From positions 558,001 through 622,000 of the forward strand of contig NZ_WIXJ01000001.1 of NCBI RefSeq assembly GCF_009617575.1: a stretch of 64,000 nt of DNA. The letters run 5' to 3'. The position numbers and the translations under genes are program-made. Source of the DNA: Rhodocyclus gracilis (GTDB lineage: Bacteria; Pseudomonadota; Gammaproteobacteria; Burkholderiales; Rhodocyclaceae). Shown in pieces: positions 39,621 through 49,600 of this stretch. Under the pieces are notes generated by a model, which was not told the DNA's origin, did not search any database, and saw only the letters and a program-made list of their open reading frames with translations. The stretch's first letter is position 1; each line of letters opens with the position of its first letter.

Positions 39621-41007
39621 GCGTGCCGCTCGCGCGGGCGCGCTGCCAGGCGTCACGCGCCTCCGCCGCATGGCCGTCGGCATCGAGCGCCAACCCAAGA
39701 CCGAGCCACCAGCGCCCTTCCGCCGGCGCCAGACGCGTCGCCTGCGCGTAGCGTTCAACGGCCTCGTGCGCGCGGCCCATCCGCAGCAGCACATGACCGG
39801 CGAAGCCCTGATAGTCGGCATTGCCCGACGCGGCGGGCAGGGAGCGCTGCAAGGCGCGCCAGGCCGCCGGCAGATCGCCGCGCTCGACCTTCAGACGCGC
39901 CAGACTCATCGCCCACTGCACGTTCGCCGGCGCCAGTTGCAACCCCTCGTCGAGCAAGTCGGCCGCCTCGTCAAAGCGCCGCGCTTCCAGCAGCAGCCGC
40001 AACAACAGCTGGCGCGACGCCGTATGCGTCGCATCGATCGCCAGCGCGTTGCGTAACTCCTCTGCCGCGTCACCCGTCCGGCCCGCATTCAAGGAGCCGA
40101 GCGCACGGCGGTAGGTCGCCTCGGCGCGTTCCGACGGCGAAGCGGGCACCGGCGACTTGTCGATGGCCGCCCCGCTCGTCCGCGCCGCCGGGGCCGGGCT
40201 GGCGCCATCGGCACCAACCACCACCCGCCGCGTCTCCGGCAGCGCCGGCGTCGGCAGAGCCGGCGAGACTTTCAGTGGCTCGGCTTTTTTGGCAACGGCC
40301 TCCGGCGTGGAAACGCTGACGCCGCCCTGCGCCAAGGCAAGCGGCACGGCGGGTTTCTGGGCAAGCACAGCAGCGGCGGGCGGCTGTGCGGCGGCCGGCG
40401 CGGCCTTCGTTGGCACAGCAGGCGGCGGCGACGAAGCGGCGGCAACGCCCTTCGGCGACACAGCAGGAGATGCAGAGGCGGGAGAGGCAGAATGCGGCGC
40501 AACAGGAGAGGCCGCCACCGTCGTACGCGGCAGGGTGGCCGCCGGCGGCGCAGCCGCCCCCGCCGTGATCGGCGCCGGAGCGGTGACGGCCGGCGCGACA
40601 GGGTTCTTGGCCAGCGTAGCCGTCGCGTTTGTCGGCGAGACGGGTGCTGCCGCTGCGGCTATCGCCACACTCGCACCGGGTGCCGCGGGCGGATTGGCCG
40701 CCGGGGCGGCACCCGACGCCACGGTCGGGGCGGACGTCGGCGCGGCAGCGGGGGCTGCAGCCGGTGCCGGGACAGCGCCGGCGATGGCGCCGGCACTGAC
40801 GCGCGAGGCGTCTCCCGCTGAGCGATTGAGCGTCCAGAAAGCGCCCGCCGCCAGCGCGACGCCCACGGCAGCGAGCGGCCACCAGGACGTCATCTGCCGG
40901 CGCGGTGCCGGCGGCAGGGGACGCACGTCCTCCGGCAAGCCGCGCCGTGCGCCATCGGCGCCTTCGCGCGCCTCGATATCCTGCAACATGCGATTGATCA
41001 GGCTCAT
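39577..41007 (-). CDS. mshN: MSHA biogenesis protein MshN
   Basis: A 476-aa protein with the conserved start MSLINRMLQDIEAREGA, a single membrane helix near residues 42-60 (SWWPLAAVGVALAAGAFWTL), and a very long Ala/Pro-rich periplasmic linker (about 65-290). C-terminal TPR-type repeats follow (ATYRRALGSLNAGRTGDAAEELRNAL to the end). It is the last gene of the Msh locus; the linker could span the periplasm toward the MshL secretin. Confidence 0.85.
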   Translation of the reverse strand: MSLINRMLQDIEAREGADGARRGLPEDVRPLPPAPRRQMTSWWPLAAVGVALAAGAFWTLNRSAGDASRVSAGAIAGAVPAPAAAPAAAPTSAPTVASGAAPAANPPAAPGASVAIAAAAAPVSPTNATATLAKNPVAPAVTAPAPITAGAAAPPAATLPRTTVAASPVAPHSASPASASPAVSPKGVAAASSPPPAVPTKAAPAAAQPPAAAVLAQKPAVPLALAQGGVSVSTPEAVAKKAEPLKVSPALPTPALPETRRVVVGADGASPAPAARTSGAAIDKSPVPASPSERAEATYRRALGSLNAGRTGDAAEELRNALAIDATHTASRQLLLRLLLEARRFDEAADLLDEGLQLAPANVQWAMSLARLKVERGDLPAAWRALQRSLPAASGNADYQGFAGHVLLRMGRAHEAVERYAQATRLAPAEGRWWLGLGLALDADGHAAEARDAWQRARASGTLTPDLLTLIEQKLR

Positions 41008-41039
41008 CGCGTTTCCTTAAGGTTGGCCGGCATGGCGCG

Positions 41040-41867
41040 CTACCACCAGCCGGGATGCCGTGCGCCCTGGGTGTCGGCGGCGGCCATGCGCACGTGCCGA
41101 CGCTCGACGCGTTGCTGGCCTTCGCCGAACACCGCCAGCAGGCACTTGTGCGCGAGGATGTTGACGAGACGCGGCGCGCCGCCGCTGGCGCGATGCAGTG
41201 CACGCAGCGCCGCTGGCGAAAACGGCAGCTCGCCGCGATAGCCCGCGACGCGCAGGCGATGCGCGAGATAGGCCGGCAATTCGCTCTTGCCAATGGCGGA
41301 CAGGCGGTAGTGAAAGGCGATGCGCTGCAACAACTGGCGCATGTCGTTGCGCGCCAGCGTCGCGTCGAGTTCGGGCTGTGCGAACAAGGCGATGTGCAAC
41401 AGTTTGCGCCGCTCGGTTTCGAGATTGGAGAGTAGCCGCAGCGCCTCCAGCGTCGCCACCGGCATGGCCTGCGCTTCGTCGATGCAGACCAGTACGCGCT
41501 TGCCCTGCCGGGCGAAATCGAGCAGGGCACGGTTGATCCGCCGCAACAGGTGGTAGGCGTCGAGATCGGCGAAATCGCTCATGCCGAGTTCTTCGGCCAG
41601 CGCACGCAGAAGTGTGTCGGCGTCGATGGCCGGATTGGGCAGATAGGCCGTCACCCATTGCTTGCCGAGCGTTTGCAGCAAGCGGCGGCAGAGCAGGGTC
41701 TTGCCCGTCCCCACCTCGCCGATGATCTTGACGAAGCCCTCGCCGCCGTCGAGCGCCATCAACAAGGTGTTGAGCGCCTCCTGGTGCGACTGCAGGGCGC
41801 AGATGAAGCTGGTATCCGGCGTCAGGCGGAAGGGCTGATCGCGCAGCCCGAAGTGGCTCTGGTACAC
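41040..41867 (-). CDS. mshM: MSHA biogenesis ATPase MshM
   Basis: An ExeA-like AAA ATPase of 275 aa that assists secretin or pilus assembly. It starts MYQSHFGLRDQPFRLTPDTSF, with the Walker A motif IGEVGTGKTLLCRRLL near 50, Walker B VLVCIDEAQAM near 130, and LRLLSNLETERRKLL. Here it ends after the AAA part, without the peptidoglycan-binding extension of ExeA. It lies 19 bp after mshL. Confidence 0.9.
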   Translation of the reverse strand: MYQSHFGLRDQPFRLTPDTSFICALQSHQEALNTLLMALDGGEGFVKIIGEVGTGKTLLCRRLLQTLGKQWVTAYLPNPAIDADTLLRALAEELGMSDFADLDAYHLLRRINRALLDFARQGKRVLVCIDEAQAMPVATLEALRLLSNLETERRKLLHIALFAQPELDATLARNDMRQLLQRIAFHYRLSAIGKSELPAYLAHRLRVAGYRGELPFSPAALRALHRASGGAPRLVNILAHKCLLAVFGEGQQRVERRHVRMAAADTQGARHPGWW

Positions 41868-41886
41868 CGTCCCTCCCGTCCCCGCC

Positions 41887-43623
41887 TCAGCGCGGGCGCA
41901 GCTGGCGCGGATCGAGTTCTTGCAGGCGGTTCTGCGTCTCGCTGAGGTCGTCCTTCCAGCTCGATTCGTTCTGGATCAGCGTCGGCTTGATGAGGATGAC
42001 CAGCTCGCGCTTGGTCAGCGAAGACGAACGCTGGCCGAAGAGCAGGCCAACACCGGGCAGACCGCTGGCGCCCGGCAGACCGCTGCGGTCGCTCGACTGG
42101 TCCTGCTTCATCAGGCCGCCGATGGCGACGATGTTGCCGTCCTGCACGCGGACGATGCTGTCCGTCTCGTTGATCGCGCTGGTCGCCAGCGGCAACGTGA
42201 AGTTGCCGAGGGTACCGAGGTTGATCGTCTTTTGCTGCTCGGCGACGACGCTGACCGAGGGATGCACGTGCAGGATGATGTTGTTGTTGTCGTCGATCTG
42301 CGGCGTCACGTCGAGGGCGATACCGGAGAAGAACGGTTGCAGCGTGATCGACGGCGACGACACCGTGCTGGTGCCGACCGAGGTCGTCGTCGTGCTGACG
42401 TTGGTGACGTAGAGCTGATCGGTACCAACCTTGAGCACGGCCTTCTGGTTATTGATGGTGGCGATGCGCGGGCTGGACAAGACCTGCACGCCGCCCTGCG
42501 ATTCCAGGAAGTTCAGCAAGGCCGCGAAATTGTTGGTTTGCAGCGCCAGACCGAAGAAGCCCTGCCCCAGCGCGGTCGCCGACGCGGCGCCGGCCACCCC
42601 CGGCGTCACCGAAACGCCAACCGGCCCGGTAATGGCCCCCGTCGTCGACAGCGACGCGCCAGCGCCGACCATGCCGAGTCCGTAGCGGTTGTCGCGGCCA
42701 CCGAAAGCGCTCCAGTTCACGCCGGACTGGAAGGCTTCGCTCAGCGACACCTCGATGATTTTGGCTTCCAGCATCACCTGCCGCTCGACGATCATCTGCG
42801 TTGCCCGCAGGTAGTTTTCGACCTCGCGCAACTCGGCCGGCATCGCCTTCACCAGAATGACGCCGGAGGCCGGGCTGACGATGACGTTACGGCCATCGGC
42901 GTTGCCGACGATGGCATTGAGTGCCTGCGTCAGATCGCGCCAGAAATCGCTGTCCTGCGTGGTCAGGATGCGGCTGCTCTGCACCATGCCGCCCGAGGTC
43001 GTCGTCGGCGTCGTTCCCGTCGTCGTCGGCTGCGCCACCGGCGTCGGCGTGGAGGTGTTGTTGTTACCGGTCGTCGAACCGTTGCTGATCGAGCTCGACG
43101 TCACACGCACGTCGGACTGCCCTTGCCGTTTGCCGGCGAGGTAATTCACCTGAAAGATGCGCGTCTGGATGGCGTTCGACTGAATGTAGATGCGCGTGCC
43201 TTGCGTCTTGAACTCGTAGCCATACATCTCGCGGATCGTCTCCAGCGCTTCGCGCAGCGTGACGTTCTTGAGATTGACGGTAATCGTGCCGCTGACGTCC
43301 GGCGCCACCAGCATGCTGTAGCGGGTACCGCTGACCAGCGCCATGAAGACCTGCGCCGCCGGCGCATTGCTCACCGCCAGATCGAAGCGCGGCTCAACCG
43401 GCGCCGCCGTCGGCGCGTCGAGTTGCAGCGGCGGCAACATGGCTTGCGCGACCGCATCGTCGCCGCCCCGCGCCTTGCTCGCCGATGCGCTGGACAGCTC
43501 GCCGCCAATCCGGTCGAAAGTGGCACTCGGTGCTTTCAAAGGCGTGGCGCAGCCCGAGACGACGAGCGCCGTCAAGGGCACAAGCAGGGTGAGCACATGC
43601 AGTGCATTCGATTGCAGCTTCAT
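41887..43623 (-). CDS. mshL: MSHA biogenesis secretin MshL
   Basis: An outer-membrane secretin of 578 aa through which the pilus passes. The lipobox VVSGC near residue 25 indicates a lipoprotein. N-terminal STN-like segment (TINLKNVTLREALETIREMYGYEFK), an N1/KH region (ILVKAMPAELREVENYLRATQMIVERQVMLEAKIIEVSLSE), and the C-terminal secretin domain (VQVLSSPRIATINNQKAVLKVGT, VHPSVSVV, IVAIGGLMKQDQSS). A Thr/Ser-rich loop near 170-205 is probably disordered. It overlaps mshK by 4 nt. Confidence 0.94.
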   Translation of the reverse strand: MKLQSNALHVLTLLVPLTALVVSGCATPLKAPSATFDRIGGELSSASASKARGGDDAVAQAMLPPLQLDAPTAAPVEPRFDLAVSNAPAAQVFMALVSGTRYSMLVAPDVSGTITVNLKNVTLREALETIREMYGYEFKTQGTRIYIQSNAIQTRIFQVNYLAGKRQGQSDVRVTSSSISNGSTTGNNNTSTPTPVAQPTTTGTTPTTTSGGMVQSSRILTTQDSDFWRDLTQALNAIVGNADGRNVIVSPASGVILVKAMPAELREVENYLRATQMIVERQVMLEAKIIEVSLSEAFQSGVNWSAFGGRDNRYGLGMVGAGASLSTTGAITGPVGVSVTPGVAGAASATALGQGFFGLALQTNNFAALLNFLESQGGVQVLSSPRIATINNQKAVLKVGTDQLYVTNVSTTTTSVGTSTVSSPSITLQPFFSGIALDVTPQIDDNNNIILHVHPSVSVVAEQQKTINLGTLGNFTLPLATSAINETDSIVRVQDGNIVAIGGLMKQDQSSDRSGLPGASGLPGVGLLFGQRSSSLTKRELVILIKPTLIQNESSWKDDLSETQNRLQELDPRQLRPR

Positions 43624-44051
43624 TGGTTACCTTTTTTCAACATGCCTTGAGTCGCTTTCCGGGTCTCACCGGTCGGCGTCTTTACCGCCTCCGGCGTCAG
43701 CAGCAGACGCAGCGTACCGCCCTCGCCCCGCAGCACCACCTCGCGCTCACTGACGCGCACGAGACGGCTGCCGTTCCACACCTCGCCCAACCGCACCCAT
43801 TGTCCGCTAATCAGCGCCGCAGGTTTTCCCTGACGCGGCAGCATCACCGATTGCAGCGCCGGCCCGCTATCGGCCTCGGCCGCGCCGCTGTCGGTCGCCA
43901 CACTCGCCGGAGGACGCGTCGGATCGGCGAGGGCCGGCAGGCTCTGCGCTGTTGCTGTCAGCGTCGTCGACAGCAACAGCGTCGCCAGCGCGCATTGCGC
44001 AAGCTGGCCCACGCGTATGGAGCGTTTGGAAAAACTCAGACGATCAGCCAT
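43620..44051 (-). CDS. mshK: MSHA biogenesis protein MshK
   Basis: A 143-aa protein with an N-terminal hydrophobic segment (VGQLAQCALATLLLSTTLTATAQ), the PilP/MshK mark LADPTRPP, and a small beta domain (QSVMLPRQGKPAALISGQWVRLGEVWNGSRLVRVSEREVVLRGE). This fits the periplasmic pilotin-like or PilP-like role of MshK. I chose the ATG at 44051, which overlaps the mshJ 3' end by 16 nt. Confidence 0.8.
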   Translation of the reverse strand: MADRLSFSKRSIRVGQLAQCALATLLLSTTLTATAQSLPALADPTRPPASVATDSGAAEADSGPALQSVMLPRQGKPAALISGQWVRLGEVWNGSRLVRVSEREVVLRGEGGTLRLLLTPEAVKTPTGETRKATQGMLKKGNQ

Positions 44052-44785
44052 GCGCGATCCAGACTCAGGGTATATACGGTCAGCGTCAATACCAGCCTTG
44101 GCTGCTTTTCGGCCGCGAGCGACACCTCGCTCCACAGCAGCTTGGCGGGCGATTTCTCGACGCGCGCGAGGTAAGCCGCCAGATCCTGGTAGCTGCCCTC
44201 GAGACGGATTTCAACACCATGCTTGAAGAGCCCGGCCACCGGTGCCGCCTCCTTGGCGGCGCCCGAATCGACGCTGGCGGGTTTGCTCGCGTCTTTCGCC
44301 ACCTCGGCGTTGCCCTCCGGCGCCGTCGTCCGCGACGCGGCTTTCGCCTCGGCAACGGCGCTGACGGGCAGCGTGCGCAGGCTGAGCAGACGAAGGCTGC
44401 TGTTGCGGCCGATCAGATCCTCCAGCAGACGCGACATGTTCTGCGGCGGCACCAGGGAACTCTCTAAAGTCGCAAAGCGGGCGTTCAGTTCGCTCAAACG
44501 CTGGCTGGCCGCTTCGAGCTGTGCGCGTGCGGCAACGTCGGGGTCGCGCGCGGGCGACTGCAATTCCACCAACTGCGCCTGCACGGCGGCGAGACGCTCG
44601 CGTTGCTCGACGATGGCGCTCTTGCCGTTGCTGGCGGCGCGCAATTGCGGCTCGAGCAGAACAACCCAGCCGAGCAGGAGAATGCCGCCGACAACGCCGG
44701 CAAAGATCAAGGCGCGTTCGCGCGCGGAGTACGCCTCGAAGCGGGCGGAGACGGGGGCCGAAAACCGGAGCCACCAGGCGTTCAT
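44036..44785 (-). CDS. mshJ: MSHA biogenesis protein MshJ (PilO-like)
   Basis: A 249-aa inner-membrane protein with one N-terminal helix (ALIFAGVVGGILLLGWVVLL, about residues 25-45), a coiled coil (SNGKSAIVEQRERLAAVQAQLVELQ), and a PilO/GspM-like periplasmic ferredoxin-like fold (KHGVEIRLEGSYQDLAAYLARVEKSP). It should form the alignment complex with the PilN- and PilM-like proteins next to it. It overlaps the upstream gene by 4 nt. Confidence 0.83.
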   Translation of the reverse strand: MNAWWLRFSAPVSARFEAYSARERALIFAGVVGGILLLGWVVLLEPQLRAASNGKSAIVEQRERLAAVQAQLVELQSPARDPDVAARAQLEAASQRLSELNARFATLESSLVPPQNMSRLLEDLIGRNSSLRLLSLRTLPVSAVAEAKAASRTTAPEGNAEVAKDASKPASVDSGAAKEAAPVAGLFKHGVEIRLEGSYQDLAAYLARVEKSPAKLLWSEVSLAAEKQPRLVLTLTVYTLSLDRAWLIV

Positions 44786-45654
44786 TGCCGTCCTCCCGTT
44801 GTTGCCGGTGCGCCGGCAGTCGTTACGGGTACCCCCGCGGCATTGACAGCATTCAGCAGACTGGCCGCCGTCACCGGCACGACGGCGCCGGCAGCATCGG
44901 CTTTGGCGGGCGGCGCCACCGGGGCGGTGGCAGCCGACGCGGCCTGCGGTGTGCCCGCCCCGGCCCCACCGTTGATCGTGCTGTCTTCGCCGCCAACGGC
45001 GTTGGCCGAACGCAGCGAAAACTCGACGTAGCGGATCGGCCGCGATGCCGCCGCGCTGGCGCCGGCACTGGCCGCAGAGGACGCCTCCGGCCGTGCCGGA
45101 TCGGGTTCGACGCGGCGCATGGTGAGCGTCGCAAACTGCCGGCCACGGAAGATCGGTTCGCGCGCCAATCCCTGCACATAGGAGGGCAAAACCGCCGGAT
45201 CGAGCACGGCGCCGCGCAGTTCGATTTCTTCACCGCCAGCGCTGACCGAAAAACCGGTGAGCCAAAGGTCCGCCCGCGTCTGCCGCGAAAATCCGAGCAT
45301 GAAGTCGGAGAAACCGTGCGTATTGCCGATGCGCCCCGAATCGAGCACATCCATCACCGCCTGCCGGGTTTCCAGTCGGGCATTGACTTGCGCCAACTGC
45401 CCGGCCAGTGCTGGCGAGACGCGCCGCTCGGCGAGCGATTTTTCGAGCGCCGACAGACGCGTCTGATCGCGCGCGAGTTCGCCTTGCAGGGAGCTTAGCT
45501 CGACGGCGGTATGCGCCGCGTCAAAGCGGAAATAAACCGCCAGCGACGCCACCAGCGCCAGCGACACGGCGGTGGCGATGCCGAGCGTGCGGGCCGTGGC
45601 CCACTCGCGGCGAGGGCGCAGCCGCGCTTCGTAAAGATTGATTTCCTGCGTCAC
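44782..45654 (-). CDS. PilN-like Msh alignment protein
   Basis: A 290-aa protein whose start, MTQEINLYEARLRPRREW, is the PilN signature (INLY segment that binds the PilM-like partner). A membrane helix at about 23-45 is followed by a coiled coil and a periplasmic domain with GFSVSAGGEEIELRGAVLDPAVLPSYVQGL. The Ala-rich tail is low complexity. In Vibrio the corresponding gene is mshI2. It overlaps both neighbours by 4 nt. Confidence 0.83.
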   Translation of the reverse strand: MTQEINLYEARLRPRREWATARTLGIATAVSLALVASLAVYFRFDAAHTAVELSSLQGELARDQTRLSALEKSLAERRVSPALAGQLAQVNARLETRQAVMDVLDSGRIGNTHGFSDFMLGFSRQTRADLWLTGFSVSAGGEEIELRGAVLDPAVLPSYVQGLAREPIFRGRQFATLTMRRVEPDPARPEASSAASAGASAAASRPIRYVEFSLRSANAVGGEDSTINGGAGAGTPQAASAATAPVAPPAKADAAGAVVPVTAASLLNAVNAAGVPVTTAGAPATTGGRQ

Positions 45655-46601
45655 GCGGCAACCTCGTCAGAACGCAGGGCGGCACCGATGGCGAGCAGGC
45701 TGGCCGCTTGCCGGCTGCGCTCGCGCAATTCAGGTACCGACGGAAAATCCATGACCGTCGCCAGATCCATGTCGACCACCGGCACGTAGAGGTTCTCCGC
45801 CAGAAAACCGCGCAACTCCTCGACGGGCGGGGAAACCGCGAGCAGCAGCTTCGAGACCGAGATGAAGCTGAACTGACGGTCGAAATTATCGAGGCTGCGC
45901 TGCAACTCCAGCGCCAGACGCTCGCGCGCCTTGTCGCGGCGGGCGACATCGTCGTCGGCCAGTTGCAGGGCGGCGATCTCGACGCGGCGCACGGCGATCA
46001 GCTCGCCGCGATACGTCAGCGTCAGGCGTCCGCCATTTTCGTCGAGGTGCAGGAAGGCCAGCCCCCGGTTTTCGTCCTCAAAGAGCGCCGCGATGTTGCG
46101 CTGCGCGAGTTCGGGAATGTCGATGCTCGCCAGCGTCACGTTCGCATCCTCGAACGGCAGCGCGCAGGCACGCACAGCGGATTCGGCGGCGGCGGCGACA
46201 AAAATGCTGGCCTGACGACCGCCCCCCTCCAGCGGAATGTCGAGAACGTCGACGCACGCCGTATCTACCGGGAAATCGACCAGCCCCTTCAAGCCCCAGC
46301 GCGCCGCTTCCCTGCGTTCGGCTACCGGCACATTCGGCGCATCGACCTGCGTCAGCGTGTAGTGGCCAAGCGGCAGCAGAGTCGTACAGGCGTACGCCTT
46401 CAGCCCATGCGAAGCGCGCAGGCGCTCCAGAGCTCGTTTTTCGTCTTCTTCAACGCGGAAAGATTCCAGCAAGCGAATTTCCGGTCGCGCACCGGAGTGG
46501 CGTACACCATGGGCCAGAACCACTCGCCCCCCCTGTACCACCACCGCCAGCCAGCCCGGCTGACGCCGGACTCGGGATAACGGCAACATTCCTGTTCTCA
46601 T
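45651..46601 (-). CDS. mshI: MSHA biogenesis protein MshI (PilM-like)
   Basis: A 316-aa cytoplasmic PilM-like actin-fold protein. It begins with a short basic segment, then GWLAVVVQGGRVVLAHGVR, and has VVDFPVD-like segments including LKGLVDFPVDTACVDVLDIPL, an ASIDIPELAQRN helix and the phosphate-loop-like LAFLHLDENGGRLTLTYRGEL. It should anchor the PilN-like protein on the inside of the membrane. It starts the second half of the locus after an 83-bp gap. Confidence 0.8.
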   Translation of the reverse strand: MRTGMLPLSRVRRQPGWLAVVVQGGRVVLAHGVRHSGARPEIRLLESFRVEEDEKRALERLRASHGLKAYACTTLLPLGHYTLTQVDAPNVPVAERREAARWGLKGLVDFPVDTACVDVLDIPLEGGGRQASIFVAAAAESAVRACALPFEDANVTLASIDIPELAQRNIAALFEDENRGLAFLHLDENGGRLTLTYRGELIAVRRVEIAALQLADDDVARRDKARERLALELQRSLDNFDRQFSFISVSKLLLAVSPPVEELRGFLAENLYVPVVDMDLATVMDFPSVPELRERSRQAASLLAIGAALRSDEVAA

Positions 46602-46684
46602 CCTTATATTCAGGGCGAAGCGTACTTTCTAACGTGCTAAATCACAAGGGATTCCGTTGCAGCAGAGCCATACGACATGACACA

Positions 46685-49600
46685 TCAGTAGGTCTCCCGG
46701 CGATAGATCAGCGGCGTCTTGCGCACACCAAAGGTCGCCCGCGCCGTCGGTACGTTGCCAAACCAGGGCACATTACCGGCCGTCGCGCTCGACACCGTCG
46801 GAGAGACGCAGGTCTGACCGCTGGCCGCCGCGCCCGTATTGACCGTCAGCGCCACCGAACCGCTATTGCCAGCCCCCGGCGCTTTAAGGCGTAGCGGGAA
46901 TTTTCCGTTGGCGGCGGTTTGCGCTGTGGCCGGGACGAAGTAGGTTTCGCAAGCCGAAAGATTCTGCTGATAGCCCGACAGGGCGATGCTCGACCCCGCC
47001 AGCGATGTGCAAACGTCGTCGCGGTTGGTAACGTAATAGCCGCCCGCGTTCCAGTACTGCGCCTCCAGGGTGAGCGGCAGATCGAGTAACTCCGATCCAT
47101 ACGCGTTGGCGAGCCAGAGACGCCCCGAGCGGATATGCGCATTGCCCTCGGCGAAGCCGGCGGAGCTCACCGCATCGTTGTCGGTCGCGCGCACGCTGAT
47201 GGTTCGGGGCGCCGTCGGCGTGGTGCTGAAGGTGTAGGTCGGCGTGTTGACGCTGGCGAATCCCTGCCCGGCCCCCGCCGCGCCGGCAAAGGCAGTGCCA
47301 GGAATGCTGCCGGTCGCGCCAAAGCCGCCAGGCGAGGGCGATCCGGAGCCGTCGCTGAGCGTGACACCGTTGGCGAACGCGTTGGCGTAGTTGAGGGTGT
47401 TGGCCGAGGTCGCATTCAGCGCGTCGATACGCACCGTAAAAGGCTGCCCGGAGTAGGTAAATGGAGCGGCACTGCAGCCCTCGATCGTCGTCGTCTTGAA
47501 ATGATCGGGGATGAAGCGCCCGAGCGACACGGCAGCGGTGTTACCGATATGGCAACCGTACTGACCGGCCGCGTTGACGCTGACCGCGAGGTTGGCGTTG
47601 CCCGTCGTGTCGGTGACGCAATCTCCCTGCGCGCTATCGACGGCAGTGAACGAATCGTCGAGGAAAGCACCCGGCGCGAGGTAGAGGTAGCCGACCTCGC
47701 TGTACGTGGCGCTCACGGCCGCCGCGTTAGCGATCAGCGAAGTCGGTGTCAGCGTGCCGACGGTGCCGCCGCTTTGCTGCGTGGTCGCTTGCGTGCTGAT
47801 CTGGGCGGAAAGTTTGGTGCCATCCTGCAAGAGCGACCCCGCGTACGCGTCGCTGGCGCTGGTCGACGTGATGGCTTGCAGACTGAAGACGGCCCCCGCC
47901 TTGATGACAGGCGAGGCCGTCGCCGACGGCGCGGCGGCAGACGCCGAGGTCATCAGACTGACGGCGCCCGGCCGCACGGCAAACTGGTCCGTCGAGCAGG
48001 CGGGCGCTTGCGAGGTAAAGCTGCCGCAGGTCCCGTCTGTGCACTCCTTCACCCGGCAGCGCAGCTTTGCGTACGCACGGCTGACCGAAAACGCGCCGGT
48101 ACGCGTGCGCCCCGCCGCACTGGAGGGATTGCCCGAGACAAAGGCCACCGTTTGCGCGGCGACCGGATTGGCGTAGGCCGAGCATGTTGCCGCCGGCGTC
48201 GTGTCGTCGAAGAGCTCAACCTTGACGTACTTGGAACTGCCGCCCGCCGCGACGTAGTTCGATTCCAGCGTGCCGTCGCTCTTCAGCGCAGCGATGTCGA
48301 TGGCGAAATCGGCGCCGGCGAGCTTGGTGTACAGCGGATGACGCGCGGTCGCCACCCACGGCACGTTGGCGCCGGTTTCGAGGCAATCGAACGCGCCGGC
48401 GTTGGCGGAGTTGCCCGGATCGGTGACATACGGCGCACAAATGCGCAGGTTGGCGATTTCGCGATAGTTATTGCTGGTCCCGGTCGAACCGGCGAAGGAA
48501 ACCAGCCAGTTCTGCGGCACCGCCGCCTGCCCGCTGCCGCTCGCCAGCACATCGAACTTCGGAATCAGCGTCGTGTAGTTGCTACCGCCGCCCGATACAT
48601 CGCGCTCGACCGTCACGTAGGCATTGACGTTGTTGGTGTGGTCGATGGTGATGCGAAAGTGCTGCGACGTCGCCGACGTGTTCGAACTCCGCCAGAGCGG
48701 CGTCGTCAGGGTGCCGGTACTCGCGAGCAGCGCATAGCCGTTCAGGCCGCTGCCACTGCCGCGCACGGCGACCGCATTGGCGCGAAAGCCTGCCGAACTG
48801 TTGGCCCCGCTCGGCGCCGACCAGCCCGCCGGGTAACCCGGCCGCCCTTCGGTGTTGTTGGAGAAATTGCCATATTCGTCGAGACCAACCGCCAGCCAGC
48901 CACCGGCAAAGCCATTCACCGAACCATCGCGCGAGGCATAGCCGAGCGAGCCGCCAAAGCCCCCCGGCTGCGGTGCGACGCTGGCGTCGGAAAAGACCAC
49001 CGACAGACCATCGGCGCCACTGCCGCCGTACACGTAATAGTCGAAGTCGACGACGATCTTGTTGCCGGCGCCGGGGAACCACTTTTTCAGCTGCAACATG
49101 GTCGATTCGTTGCCGGCATTGGTCGTCATGCGGATGCGCGGCGAGCCGCTGACGTTCGCCACGGCAGGCGTAAAGCCACCGCTGATCGACAGGGCATTCC
49201 ACAGCGAACTATTGAGCGTGCCACTGGCAAAACTGTCGACGATGCAAGTGTTGCTCGACCCCTGGCAGGCCGACGGCATGCTCTGCCCACTGTTGTTACT
49301 GACGCAACTCGTCCCGCAAGTACCGCCGGAGAGGCAGCAGACACCGCCGACCGAGGCCGCCCAGCCAAGGTAAATACTCTTCGAGCTACTCGCTGTGACG
49401 CATTTGCCAACCGTTGCCGACGACGAATACAGGATGACATTGCCGCCCGTACTGGTCACGCTGCCCAGTACCTGATCGCCACTCCCGAGCGAAATATCGC
49501 TCGCCGCCAGCACGTTGCCACCCACGCTCGCGCCGGAGGAGTTGATCTGCACCTGGCCCGCCGTGCTCGTCACATTGGCGCCAACGGTCGCTCCGCTCTC

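Noticed and set aside
41920-43650. Long plus-strand open frame opposite mshL
   Set aside because: Arg/Asp/His-rich shadow of the secretin gene, with no sensible domain.
46602-46684. Promoter for mshI (TTAGAA-N18-TATAAG on the minus strand)
   Set aside because: The -10-like box lies only a few bases before the mshI ATG, so transcription would begin after the start codon.
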